A stretch of 64,000 nt of DNA, taken from assembly GCA_036346275.1 (NCBI GenBank), contig CM070723.1:7688001-7752000 (forward strand), given 5' to 3'. Made by a program: the position numbers and the translations under genes. Numbering within the stretch: position 1 is the stretch's first letter; the number at the start of each line of letters is the position of its first letter. This document shows positions 1 to 11,414 of this stretch, one piece after another. The DNA is from Otatea glauca (Eukaryota; Streptophyta; Magnoliopsida; Poales; Poaceae). The notes beneath the pieces are model-generated. The model made no database searches. It was given only the letters and a program-made list of their open reading frames with translations, and was not told the origin of the DNA.

Positions 1-1289
1 CTCCGAATGGTTATTGACCCTTGCTGGTGTCCGGATCAACTCAACACGAGGTTCTATTCCTGCGAGCAATCAAGAAACAAGCAAGAACAAGATGTAGGCA
101 AAATCGAATATCAATCACTCACGAATTGGGGTTCACGATTGCTGTCCACAGGTGGCCGTTGAGCACAACTGCAGTACAGGATGTTTGCACGATGGCTAAA
201 CTTATCAAAGAAAACCCACCCAAAGGAGGGCGCGACTAGCTAGATAGGGGAGGAGGTGGGCGTCCCACCGCCCACAAGGCGAGGAACAGCGCCCAATCAC
301 CACGCCATCTCCTTGATCCCCATTCCTTATTTAGGTGGCGCAAAGACCTTCTTGGTTATTTCTTTCCAAACTAAAAATAGATAGGTGGCGCAAAGACCTA
401 GACTTTATTCAGGCGGGTTCATCATGAGCATAGATGGCGCATGCACTTTAGGAAACTTCTGGTCCTTCATTCTTCAAAATCATCACGAAGTTTAATTCAT
501 GTGCACGAGCTCGAGTGAGTGGTCCTGGTGGCGCCTGTGCTGGTTTAGTTGGAGTCGCCGTTCTTTTGTCGGGGTTGATGTCCTCATCATCCCCTCTCTA
601 GTTCTGGATGGAAAATTGCAATTGTCCTCCACTTTGTGTTATCCTTTTTCTTTTTCCTTCCGCAACCACTTTCTTCTACGATGGCACCTCGCGGCAGATG
701 AGTTTCCTTCCTAACCCGGACAACAGTACCTCTATGCAGAGGCCGAAGGATGGTGGTGGTTGATTCACCGCACCCATCGATATGGATATATTATTTGCTA
801 TATTTTGAGTTTGGACACAGAAGATACGAGCACACAAGAGGCATTACTGGACTCGGTTGCTACACTGGGTTAATAACATAACTATTTGCATCTACTAGCG
901 TTCTTCACTTGTTCTTCCTCATTGCATGCGCAAGATAGGGGGAATTGACCGATTTCTTCCAAAAATCGTTATGTCTTTCCACTGGGAATTGGAAGATCGA
1001 TATACTTCACTAGGTGTCTGTGAAGTTCAACACGTGTGATTTTGGTGAATCGAAGAGTTGCAAGTCCATTCCATCTGATAGCGAGGATCGACTAGTGTTC
1101 ATCAAGAGAGCATGTGAGTATTCTAATTTCACACCATAAAAATCGGACAAACCCCATATCACAACACCCCCTTCCTAAAACCATTGATGGTTGCACGAAA
1201 GGCTACAGGCCAATACCTCTTACCAGTGGTCGCAGCCACTAGAGAATCAAGGTAACTTACTTACTATTTTTCGTAAAAAAAACATTGAC
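1..1289. other. intergenic, no gene recognised
   Basis: I see no convincing gene here. The short open frames lack domains and codon coherence. A 17-base motif (aggtggcgcaaagacct) occurs twice, near 332 and 383, which hints at a small local duplication. The style resembles decayed retrotransposon sequence but I cannot assign it. Confidence 0.4.
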
Positions 1290-1297
1290 ATCGTCAT

Positions 1298-2513
1298 TAG
1301 GGGTTTGAAAATTTTAACCAAAACCGAACCAAACTAACCGAAAAAATTGGTTTACTCGATTTTTTGTTCGGTTTTGATTTTGACATTGTTCGGGTTTCGG
1401 TTCGGTTTTGAATTTTTGGAAACCGAATGAAACGTATTACCGAAAGAACTAATTGTTCGTTCGGAGGAATCTAATCGTCACCCACTCACCTAGCCCACCC
1501 AGTCGGCATTCGTTCCATTCCCTATTTCCCCGATTCTATTCCCCATTCGTTCGGTTGTTCCAAGTTCCAACCCTACCAACACCCAGCTACATGGCTACAT
1601 CGCCACCTACTGGCGCATCCTAGTCGACAGTCGCCACCACCGTCCCCTGAGGCCCGAGCCACCACCGAGCTATCCGATTCGCCGCCAGCAGTCATCGCCA
1701 CTGTCCCCCGTGGCCTGAGCCGCCATGCCGCTCCACGCCGTCTCCCCCAGAGGCAGCGGCCTCTCCTCTGCCAGCAATGCCCAGGTCAGCTCCTCCTTCC
1801 TCTGTGACTCCTCATTCCCCACTCCAACCAAGTCCCGAATCGATGCCTCCTTTCGTGCTCTCTCATCTCTCTTTCCCATGGAAGGTGAGGAAGGAGGTGG
1901 ACGAAACGCCAGCCATGGGGAAGGAGGAGGACGACCCGACCTCCTCAAGACCTCAACCAAGGCCCAAGCCGCTCAACCGCTAGCCTGGTTTGCTAGGTAG
2001 CTTTGTTTCTAGATATGGGTGGGGTTTCTTGAAAAATAATCAAGATTGAGGCAAATTATTTTTTCTTCCTGTGGACTGGGGTGCTTGTTTCTCCTGTAAT
2101 TTCTTGATTCACGGTGAGATTTGCAATCAAGAGGTAGGATGCATGCTCAAATTCTTGGTAGATTGTTTGGGCTGACCAACGACCTCGCCGCCATTCCATG
2201 CTCCTCGTCCAGGGAGGCTTCTTGGATGCTCAATTCTTGACCCTAGTAGATGATGTTTCCACTGATGTTGGGGCTATTTTGCTTGTCTTCCTCGTCGATA
2301 CATCTTGCTCTGCCCTCTGGGAGCTCGCACGAGTTCTTGCGCCTTCTCCCAGACTCCTGCGTTGGATGCAAATGAAATTCGGTTTACCGAAAAATCAAAC
2401 CGAATTTATTCGGTTCGGTTTTAGAATTTGTTCGGTTCGGTTCACAGTTCCTAAAAACCAAAATATTTTTAAACCGAATAAACCGAACCGAATTAACCGA
2501 TTGCCCACCCCTA
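1298..2513. mobile_element. non-autonomous hAT element, 1.2 kb, with GC-rich cargo
   Basis: The element starts TAGGGGTTTG and ends in the complement of TAGGGGTGGG. It is flanked by a perfect 8-bp target-site duplication ATCGTCAT (1290-1297 and 2514-2521), diagnostic of hAT insertion. Both ends are packed with subterminal CGGTT/CGGTTCGGTTT repeats, in inverted orientation at the two ends. The interior from about 1450 to 2370 is GC-rich and unlike the ends, as expected for captured host DNA. No transposase is encoded. Confidence 0.9.
1725..2373 (+). other. putative captured host DNA inside the hAT element
   Basis: This GC-rich stretch has gene-like composition and short open frames on both strands, without a complete gene. 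One frame (2198-2373) reads FLDAQF followed by a hydrophobic helix and WELARVL. That weakly recalls the first helices of plant histidine-containing phosphotransfer proteins. The resemblance is short and may be chance. Confidence 0.3.
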
Positions 2514-2521
2514 ATCGTCAT

Positions 2522-3600
2522 CTTCGCTGAGACCAAAAACAATAGAAGAACATAAGGACTTCTATGTAATTTTCTTTATTTAGGGTTCTTAATGTAATTT
2601 GTGTGGAACTTTACGAAACTTTTGTAGTATCCAAGCAATGCTGGAGTTTTAGGCCCTTCGAGTCCATTTACCTTAGAAAAATATGTTAATTTGAAACAAG
2701 AGTAGGGTATATACATGTATTTATGAGTAAATACTAACAAGGGATTATAGTGGAGAAACGATAGTAGAATATAAATAACAACCATGCAGCATGGACACTA
2801 TTTCTGTAACAAAACTACATAAATTTTATTTCCTCTATTTGCAAATACTTGTAACTTTTTACCACTTTATTTGGTCAAAAATGCTTTGCACTCTACTATT
2901 CCCAATGCACAATTTTCTGTTTTACCCTCAATAATTTCCCTTACTTTGTCCTCTACCACACATTTGGGGGGCTAGTACATTAGTTTTGCTATCAATGGCA
3001 TTTTAATTATATTATATAAAAGTAAGTAATTGCTTAGATAGGTATGCTTAGTCAAAAATGTCCAGTAAATACAAATAGAGAGAGTATGATCCGCAAACAC
3101 AGCTGTTCTTGTTGTCATACCCCGTATATTAAATCCGAGGGAATTCCTGCCCAGTGTGCCGGTCTACATTGCTCGTGCTCTCCTCCTTGCTCGACGCATG
3201 GCCTAACTTGCGTTTCATCGGTCTACTTGTCTGCCTGCTTCATTACACGCGACCTCAGTGGGCCTAGGGAATGTGTGGGCACAGCCCCTTGCCCTCTCGC
3301 GGTGCCACAGCGCAAGCGTGGCATAGGGCCACGCGTACACATCTAGTAGAATCATGCTATATAAGCCCTATTCGGAAAAGTTTCTGCTTTTAATAGATTA
3401 TTTGCTGAACGTAAGAATTCAGGATAATTTCTCCAAATTTGTACATAAAATAAAAAAAACTATCACCTACCAACTTTTTAAAGAATCAAAATCTAAGCGA
3501 TCAAAATTTATCCTAAAAAGGACGTAGAAACACTTGTGCTCTGGACTCTTGGTTCATCTTTCCACCACCCACCACAAGCCGGGTGCATAGAATAATCCGG
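2522..3600. other. intergenic, AT-rich then mixed, no gene recognised
   Basis: 2522-3060 is AT-rich without a credible frame. 3040-3350 is less AT-rich with a chance 100-codon frame of no recognised content. A TATATAAG motif lies at about 3357, too far from the next gene to assign. Confidence 0.35.
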
Positions 3601-3602
3601 AA

Positions 3603-3754
3603 ACGTGTCAGTCCAAACTCCCCTACGTGCCCACGACACGTCACAGTTTTTAAAAGTCCCCACCACAGTACAACCAAGCCGAGCCGCACCATCCAAGCTC
3701 GGCTCGGCTCGGCTCGTCAGGATCCAACACGTGTCCTCGTTGTCCGAAACGTGG
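3603..3754 (+). promoter_or_regulatory. cluster of ACGT-core (ABRE/G-box type) sites upstream of the Ninja-family gene
   Basis: Five ACGT cores lie within about 150 bp: ACGTGT (3603), ACGTG (3625), ACACGTCA (3637-3644), a G-box CACGTG (3728-3733) and ACGTGG (3749-3754). ABRE/G-box clusters are known binding sites of ABF/ABI5-type bZIPs. AFP/Ninja-type genes are commonly ABA-inducible in plants, so negative feedback is a reasonable inference. Confidence 0.6.
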
Positions 3755-3869
3755 CCAGCCTCCATGCGCTCGTAGTCCCATCCAACTAGTTCCCCCTGTT
3801 TTCATTTCCAAATAATCGCAAGGAAAAAATAGTAGTTTTTTTTTTTGGTTTAATGGAGGAGGAACCAAG

Positions 3870-4304
3870 AGATTAGAGAGACACGAAGGCCTCGTCTCCT
3901 CTTCCCTCCTGTTTCCTCATCCCCTCTCCTCTCCGTTTCCACCTCTCTCGACAATTCCACGCCACGCACAGCAGCATAGGGGGAGATCTGATTGGCCCAA
4001 TCCTGCTTTGTTTCCTGTGTCCCTGCCCACTTCCTCTGGATTTCTCTGAGCGATTCTGGGCAGTGGCCGCCGTTTCCCTGCTTATTTCTGGCTGCTGTAA
4101 TGTCTTTTGCTCTGCATTTGCAGCCCGTGAATTCGCCACCGTTTGAGGAATTCGCAGCATGGGCGAGGTGCTTCTGAGGAATTTGGCGTTCTTGGAGCTT
4201 GAAAGGCGAAAGACTACCATTTGTTGCTTGTCTCGCGCTGAATTCTTGGTTCTTGGGGAGTGCCTTGCTCTGAGTCGGCGACGAGAGGTTGGTGGTGCTC
4301 TGCC
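3870..4304 (+). other. putative 5' UTR of the Ninja-family gene
   Basis: A CT-rich stretch (3890-3960) leads to the start codon at 4305, as is common in plant leaders. The transcription start is not visible. Several upstream ATGs occur (4159, for example), so either a leader intron or uORF control is possible. Confidence 0.4.
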
Positions 4305-6186
4305 ATGGCGTCGAGGGACTTCTTGGGCGGGTTCGGCGGCGAGGAGGGTGCACGGGCGGAGAGGGCGGGGAGCGTGACTGGCCAGTCCGACGAGATCGAG
4401 CTAAGCCTGGGCCTGTCCCTGGGCGGCTGCTTCGGCGCCGACCTGGCGCGGGATGCCAAGAAGCCTTGCCTGGTGCGGTCCTCCTCCATCGCGTCCATCT
4501 GCTCGCTCCCCGGCAGCGACGACCTCGCCGCCGCGGCGCCCCCGCCGGCGCCGCTGATGCGCACCACATCGCTTCCCACCGAGACCGAGGAGGAGCGGTG
4601 GCGCCGGCGCGATATGCAGAGCCTGAAGCGCCTCGAGGCCAAGCGCAAGCGCCTCGAGCGGCGCAACTCCATGAACTCCGGCAGGTCCAGCGGCGGCGGC
4701 CGGGACGACGGCCAAGAGCCGCTGTACCCCAGCGGGTTCCAGCTCCGGCGCTCCGTCGCCTCGCAGGGGAGCACCTCTTCAAGCATGCCAGAGCAAGGTA
4801 TATGTGCTTCTATTATCTCCCATACTTGTAAAACTATTTATTACAGTATGTTAGTAATTTCCACTGTTTTATTGCGATTTTTTTAGTTAGTTATTCATTT
4901 ATATGTGTTCGTTGCTACTCTTTGATTATTCATGCAACTTGGTGTCATGCCGTGTTGTTTTTGCTTGTACGAAGTTGGGTTCTTTAGGTAGGAAATGCAT
5001 GGGCAGAGAGATCTGAGTAGGCTTATTTGGACACGGATTGCAATTCTAATGTCATGAAGGGATGGTGCTTACTGAGCTGAATTTGTTAGGTGTTTGTTTA
5101 CCCCTGATCAGATGCCTTATTGATGGTGGTGCTTTGTTTTTCAGTATATGGGAAACTTGTTTGGGAAATTAGTTGATGGATCCTTTTGCAGTAAAAACGG
5201 AGAACCCTTTATGGATAGAGATGATGCTTTTACACATCAGCATGTAGTTTTTTGTTAGTGTTTGTTTTGAATGTCGTTTAAGGAATTTTGTGAGATGTGC
5301 TGTAGTTTGTAGAGACCAGATGGGTGCCTTTTACAGGATGGTTCTTGCTTCTAAGCTTTCTCTCATTACGTAGCATAGAAGTACGGTTGTTCAGATTAAT
5401 CATTGTACAATCTGGTGTGTAAGATTCACGTGATGACGCCATTGCAATTGGCACAGTTGGAAATCATCATTCATCAAGCATACCTGAAAACAGTCGAAAC
5501 CTATTTCATACTCACACTTCCTTTCATTTACATTGCAGCAGGTGTAGGTCATCTTACTTTGAATAACCCCTGTCAGCTTGCGTATTATCGTTTGTTGTTG
5601 TTATTGCAAATAGTGATTAGTTTCTCGCAAAATAAAGTGATTAGTAAATGTATCAAAATTGCGAGGAATAAATTTGGCTATGAATTCTTTCTTCAATTCT
5701 TTTCATGCTGGAATCTGAAAATGTGACAATTTGCCCCTCTGCTCTTGATGCACAGGTGGTGGTGGTGGTGGTGCTGAGGTGAGGAGCACATCTAGCATGA
5801 ACACGTCTTCTGATAATCCCAGCGATCAGAATAAATCCCTTCCCCGGACGACATCAGCCGGGAAGCCGCTGAACGGCACGATGAAGGAGCAACCACCTTT
5901 GCGAACCCTCCGGTCCCTGACGATGCGCACGACGAGCACCGGCGACCTCCGGAAGAGCATGATGGAGGACATGCCGATGGTCTCCTCCAGAGTGGACGGC
6001 CCCAACGGCCGGAAGATCGACGGCTTCCTGTATAAGTATAGGGAAGGGGGGGAGGTGAGGATAGTGTGCGTCTGCCACGGCAACTTCCTGACGCCGGCCG
6101 AGTTCGTGAAGCACGCCGGCGGCGGCGACGTCACGAACCCGCTCAGACACATCGTCGTCAACCCCTCGCCGTCGGTGTTCTTGTAA
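4305..6186 (+). CDS. Ninja-family protein (AFP/NINJA-type transcriptional repressor adaptor)
   Basis: The predicted product is a nuclear adaptor of 307 residues that links bZIP or JAZ-type regulators to TOPLESS co-repressors in abscisic acid or jasmonate signalling. Exon 1 is 4305-4797 and exon 2 is 5756-6186. The intron has GT/AG ends and keeps frame through a glycine run. Residues 33-40 carry an EAR repression motif (LSLGLSLG). Residues 99-121 are a basic, arginine/lysine-rich nuclear localisation region (RLEAKRKRLERRNS). The C-terminal ~60 residues (IDGFLYKY to the PSPSVFL end) match the conserved NINJA/AFP C-terminal domain that binds partners. All three family blocks are present in the usual order, so the gene looks intact. 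From memory the rice counterpart is Os07g0602900. An upstream in-frame codon at 4260 is less likely as the start because 4305 begins the conserved MASRDF-type N-terminus. Confidence 0.93.
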
Positions 6187-8200
6187 TCCTGAAGTAGGGA
6201 GGAGAGGTGTCGTCTTCTTTCATTTTTCCTCGGAATTTGCTTGGTATGATCGAGTAGCTGCGCCCTGCCTTTCCTTGAGTGCAGGGCCTGAGCCGATTAC
6301 TGTAAGTTAAAGGTGGCGAACAATTTGAGAAGAATTATCAGCTTATCAATATGCATGTCCCATCTCCCAAATGGATGCTGGTTCGTCAGTTGGCTTCACA
6401 GTAACTGTAACACGGCCAATGAGTAGAATTTACAGTTTTTTTTTTCCATATGCAGAGTCTGCTGTTTTTTCAGCCGCCATGTCTCACGTCGATCTCTCGT
6501 CGCCGTCTTACATACCCCGCAGCAAAATTGGAGGCAAAATGACTGCAATATCCCTGAATGCACGATGCGGTATCGTACCACTTACAAAAGTTGTCCTCAG
6601 TGATTTTTTTTCAGAGGGCACAAAGGGAGTGCACACAACCACGCAGATCACTCACACGAGTGCAGGTTTGTTACACACGTCAATGAAGTGATTGAACGCC
6701 TTAAGATCTACGTGGCATAGAACGTGTTGTCTTACTGAATATACACGCACGTATATGCTTGTTTTTAAATTTTATTAGGAGGAGGCCCGAAAGTTAATAC
6801 ACGGAGATCAAGCTCTCGACCAGTCGGGAGTTCAACGACTCGCGAACCAACCGAGCAAGCTTTGGTTCTCTGTCCTAAGTGATTTTTCGTCGTCCTATTT
6901 GCCCCTTCTTCCTTCTTTTCATCTTTGCGTCACTTCCGACCAAAATTAAGGATTTAGTCCTCTTTTGAACCACGAAGGTATTAGCAGACGATATATGTCA
7001 TCTACCAGGTAAGTCATCGGCACCGCACCCACGACGGCAGCCGAGCTACCGTGGTACCAAACTCGGTAGAACGGGGTACCATGATGCCTAAACTTGACAG
7101 GTACCTGCCATGGTACTCGAACTTAGTAGGAAGGTGGGCTAGCCACCTATCGCGCTTATTAGTATATAAACAAAGCTGTTACATTATCGGTGACTTGCTA
7201 TTGCATGTGACATATATTATTTGTCCATGCTTCTGCGTTGAAAAGGTGCTATATTTACCGTTTTGTTTGAGAGAAGACTAAAGATGGAAAAAACAAACGA
7301 TGTGCAGAGAGCCAAATCACATAGGTTTCTTAATCGTCATACGCGTGACTCACCCGGACGCAATCGCGTCTCGCAAAAGCCATGATATTTTTCGCGCAGA
7401 ACTCGCGCGAAGATGGCACACGTGTTTCGGCCACTTGCCCGGTGCGATGCAGTGGCCTCGTCTTATCTTATCGCAGCGATCTGAAATAGCGCTACCTTGC
7501 TAAGCTGCCACGCACGCTCATGTGCTGCGCGCTTCCTCTGCTCTACTGTAGAAGGTCAGTGCGTGCCGTGCTTACCAATGGCTCCATTACATATAACTTC
7601 ATATTATTTATAAATAGTACTAAAAATAACTTATACAATAAAATATCTATATAATTGTTTATAACGATCTCTCATATAATTAACAGACTGTCTATACAAC
7701 AGTATACACAGTATAAAACTGTCTATAAGACCGTCTGTTAAATAGTAGATAACATCTTTCTCTCTCCTAATTCTCTTTTCGTCACATCATCCAAAATCCT
7801 ACCTAGCACATTCTTATAAACAGTATATATGTACCTTTGTACACGCGCTAATGTGTGCCAAATTGTAACCCCTCTCGCTCGCTCTCGCAAAAGGCAACCT
7901 GCATGCAACTCGTGCATTATTAGATGGGCTTTTCCACGGGCCTACCATGCTGCAGTTCAACCCAGTTGAGATATAGCATGGCCCAATTAAAATCAGGCCC
8001 AAACCATCGGTGCATACTGCAGCGGAAAGACGAACACAAAATGTTGTGTTGTTTCTACCTCCCCCCTGTGAATTTTGTTAGTTCGTTAGCTTCCAGTCAA
8101 GATCTGCGGTGTTAGCATCGTCGAGGAAGACAATCATCTCACCTCCCGCAAAACCATACGGAATTAGCATAAATTCTGTTAGGATATTCCCGGACTGCCT
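6187..8200. other. intergenic between the Ninja-family and GDPD genes
   Basis: The first ~150 bp is presumably 3' UTR. A SINE-like piece occupies about 6780-6886 on the minus strand. 7020-7110 has several GGTACC/GGTACY repeats of no known meaning. 7600-7810 is AT-rich, with repeated short motifs (ctgtctata) that look like a decayed MITE, but no ends can be fixed. No gene is seen. Confidence 0.4.
6780..6886 (-). repeat. possible tRNA-derived SINE fragment
   Basis: On the minus strand a pol III A-box-like block (GCTTGCTCGGTTGGTTCGC, near 6842-6860) is followed about 40 bp later by a B-box-like GGTCGAGAGCT (6811-6821). The wording resembles the SINE-like copy at 25755. Ends and duplications are not visible. 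Confidence 0.4.
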
Positions 8201-8205
8201 CCTTG

Positions 8206-8212
8206 TATATAT
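8206..8212 (+). promoter_or_regulatory. TATA box of the GDPD gene
   Basis: TATATAT lies in a non-AT-rich context. It sits about 90 bp before the preferred start codon at 8298, so a start of transcription near 8238 would give a ~60-base leader. Confidence 0.5.
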
Positions 8213-8297
8213 GTCGCTCGTCGTCGCCGCAATCCAATCTACGCGCCGGCGGTAGCAGCAGGCCACGCCGCACGGGCTATACATCACACCGGCGAAA

Positions 8298-9992
8298 ATG
8301 GCCTCCCTTTGTACGTGCACGCCCGTCCGATCCCAATGCGGCGTTCTGGTCCAGTGATCTTGTGACTGTGATCGTGAAGATGCGGCGTTTCTTGTGCGTT
8401 TTATCGTCGTTGCGTTTGCATGCGTGCAGGGATCGCGGCTTTGCTGGTCCTCGGATGCGTGGTGGGCGGCGGCGCGGCGCGGCCGCTGGTCGGGGGAGGA
8501 GGAGGCGGCGTGGCGGAGAAGAAGGCGGCACTGCAGACGTCGCGGCCGTTCAACATCGCGCACCGGGGTTCCAACGGCGAGCTCCCCGAGGAGACGGCGG
8601 CGGCGTACATGCGCGCCATCGACGAGGGCGCTGACTTCATCGAATCGGACATCTCGGCGACCAAGGACGGCCACCTCGTCTGCGCCCACGACATGACGCT
8701 CGACGACACCACCAACGTCGCCGACCACAAGGAGTTCGCCGGCCGCCGCCGCACGCTCGAGGTGCAGTGGGCTAACGTCACCGGATACTTCATCAGTAAG
8801 CTTCTTGTTTACATTTCTCTTTGGTACATTTTCTGATGATCAAGTGATTAATCTGTGGCACGTTCTTGGTTGTTCATCTTCTTGCAGCTGACTTCACGTT
8901 GGCCGAGCTGAAGACGCTGAGGGTGAAGCAGAGATATGCATTCCGTGACAAGTCCCACAATGGTTCGTGTCGGCTGCAATGATCCAATCGCCGTTTTGGT
9001 GGTTTTTTTTTTCTTTTAGAAAAAAGAATCCATTGCTCTGAAATATGCACCCATGTTCAGTTCAGGATATAGGTAAGATGCTGATACATAGATGAGATCA
9101 TCCATGTCTAAATCCCCTTTCTTTTGCAGGCGTTTCTCCCATCATCACGTTCGACGAGTTCATCAACATCGCGCTGAACGCCAAGAGAGTCGTCGGGATC
9201 TACCCGGAGATGAAGAACCCCGTGTTCATCAACAAGCAAGTAAGCTATGCGTATTCTCATCTCTATTAAGAAACGATACTATATAGTAAGTTCTAACTAT
9301 GTCAATCACCTTCGATTAATTCCTGGCCCGATTGCTTTTACCCGCAGGTGAAGTGGGCGGACGGGAAGAAGTACGAGGACAAGTTCATCGCGACGCTCAA
9401 GAAGTACGGGTACGGCGGCAAGTACATGTCCAAGGAGTGGCTCGCCAAGCCCGTCTTCATCCAGTCCTTCGCGCCGACGTCGCTCATCTACGCCGCCGAC
9501 CTCATCGACTCGCCCAAGGTCTTCCTCATCGACGACGTCACCATCCGGACGGAGGACACCGACCAGGTGCTTAAGCTTAACCACATCACATCGGTTCCAG
9601 CTGTAGTCAGTACGGCATGAATTAGCGCTTCAGTGCTGATGTAATGGCGTACGGTGCAGTCGTACGACGAGATCACCTCCGACGAGTACCTGGACTACAT
9701 GGAGGAGTACGTGGTCGGCGTGGGGCCGTGGAAGGACACGGTGGTGCCGCCGACCAAGGACAACAGGCTGGCGACGCCGACGGACCTCGTCGCCATGGCG
9801 CACGCGCGGGGGCTGCAGGTGCACCCCTACACGTACAGGAACGAGAACCAGTTCCTGCACTTCAACTTCCGGCAGGACCCCTACACCGAGTACGACTACT
9901 GGCTCAACGACGTCGGCGTCGACGGCCTCTTCACCGACTTCCCGGCAAGCCTCCGCCGCTACCAGGAGTGGACCACCAGCAAGAGGGGCTGA
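8298..9992 (+). CDS. secreted glycerophosphodiester phosphodiesterase (GDPD)
   Basis: GDPDs hydrolyse glycerophosphodiesters to glycerol-3-phosphate and an alcohol, and in plants they help recycle phospholipid phosphate. The model has six exons: 8298-8310, 8430-8795, 8888-8962, 9130-9239, 9348-9566 and 9660-9992. All introns are GT/AG and frame is kept, giving 371 residues, close to the usual plant GDPD1-6 size. A hydrophobic signal peptide (IAALLVLGCVV) implies export or vacuolar routing. The catalytic core is visible: AHRG (H49, R50), IESD (E76, D78) and AHD (H91), with GIYPEMK and the FTDFP end block typical of the family. The 13-base first exon is my inference: the ATG at 8298 has a strong context and is followed by GTACGT, and splicing to 8430 gives MASLWIAALL. 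The alternative is the ATG at 8420 with no leader intron, which changes only the first residues and leaves a 19-codon uORF at 8298. Confidence 0.93.
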
Positions 9993-11414
9993 CAGGCTGA
10001 CTGACGAGATACACGTCAGTTAGGAGGTTCAGATATATTTTCTGTTGTTTTTTCCGGTTACTACTTATTTATGGTTCTATGTAATGGGATAAATCTTTGG
10101 ATTTTGCATTGGCTATATATATGGCTCTATTCCATTGGACTAGTTTCTCTTGTGCCCCTGCTGCGGTTTCTGAGATGTGGGAAGTGAGATTTGATCATCT
10201 AACGACCAATCACTAAGATAAGGGCAACTGAACAAGCAGTTGACTGAAAGAATGTTCAGATCCAAGGTAGTCTATTGTTGTGCTAACAGAGTAACAAACT
10301 TCTGTTACATGATCCATTAACCCCGGATATAATTAGTTCTGCCTGAGATGATCTGAATCAGGAAGAATTCTGTTACCTGATTGTGCCGGTTCTTGCCAAC
10401 CCTCTTTCGAAACCTGTATAAAACTGGGCAAGACATAGGCATTCAGTAAATTAGATAGTACTTACCATGTTGTACACACATTCGGGCCTCATTCTTTGAT
10501 ATTTGCACCGAGATTTGCATCATGAGTCGTTCGCTTGCTCTCTACAAGTAGAACCTTCTGCAACTCTTCAGAATTAAAATCTATACATGCTCCTGTGATA
10601 CCCATGCCCTGTTGTCAACTACTGTAATTATGCCGTTATGTCGTTCTCTCTGCATTTTCTTTAATTCCTGGGAGATGCCATGTTTTTTTTTTCTAAAGGG
10701 GTTCCAACATGTCAAAAGGAGCGTGGGGGTTTCATGATGGTAATTATACTCTTCCTCACCAGAGGAGCTACAATTCAGTAACAGCAAAGATTGTGGAACT
10801 ACAAAAAACACAGGTGTCATATGAACCAAAAGTGACAGTGTTGAGACAAATCAGATGCTTGCACTAGGTAGCTACACCAAGACTCTTTAAGAATAATTGG
10901 ATCATATGATGTTCAATGTTCAGGGATTCCCAAGGTTTGCTGTACATATGCATACCTACTTGTTTAATTAGTTGGTAGACCGGATGGAAACTTTGGTCTC
11001 CATATACAAATTCAGAACAGAAAAAATAATGCAAATTATGGGGAAATATATACCATAACAAAACCTTCTGGAGGTCACCTTTTTTGAGGCATTTACTTGC
11101 GTGCTAGTCTCATGCTGATATTGCATCATATATGAGATTAACACGCACTGAAGATTCTTTTAAAGGAAACAACAATGGAGCACATGTCAGTCAATCTAGA
11201 ATGGAATCTTTGGAATTAAGATTGTTAATTTACATCTGCTCATCTTATCTGCAGACACATTAGTGAGCAATTCAGCGGAAAACTGTATTATACAAAGCTG
11301 GCATCTACAAGACAAAATCTAGTCAAGTAGATGATTAGAAAAAATCATCAAGGGCCACAAGTTACGTCTATCTTTACCTTCTTCTACATGTTGAATATAT
11401 AAATCATGCATCCT
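9993..11414. other. intergenic between convergent GDPD and RPK2-like genes
   Basis: This is 3' flanking sequence of two convergent genes. It is moderately AT-rich and no gene, clear repeat or RNA is recognised. Confidence 0.5.

Noticed and set aside
3850..4786. Long minus-strand frame of 310 codons
   Set aside because: It is the antisense shadow of the GC-rich first exon of the Ninja-family gene.
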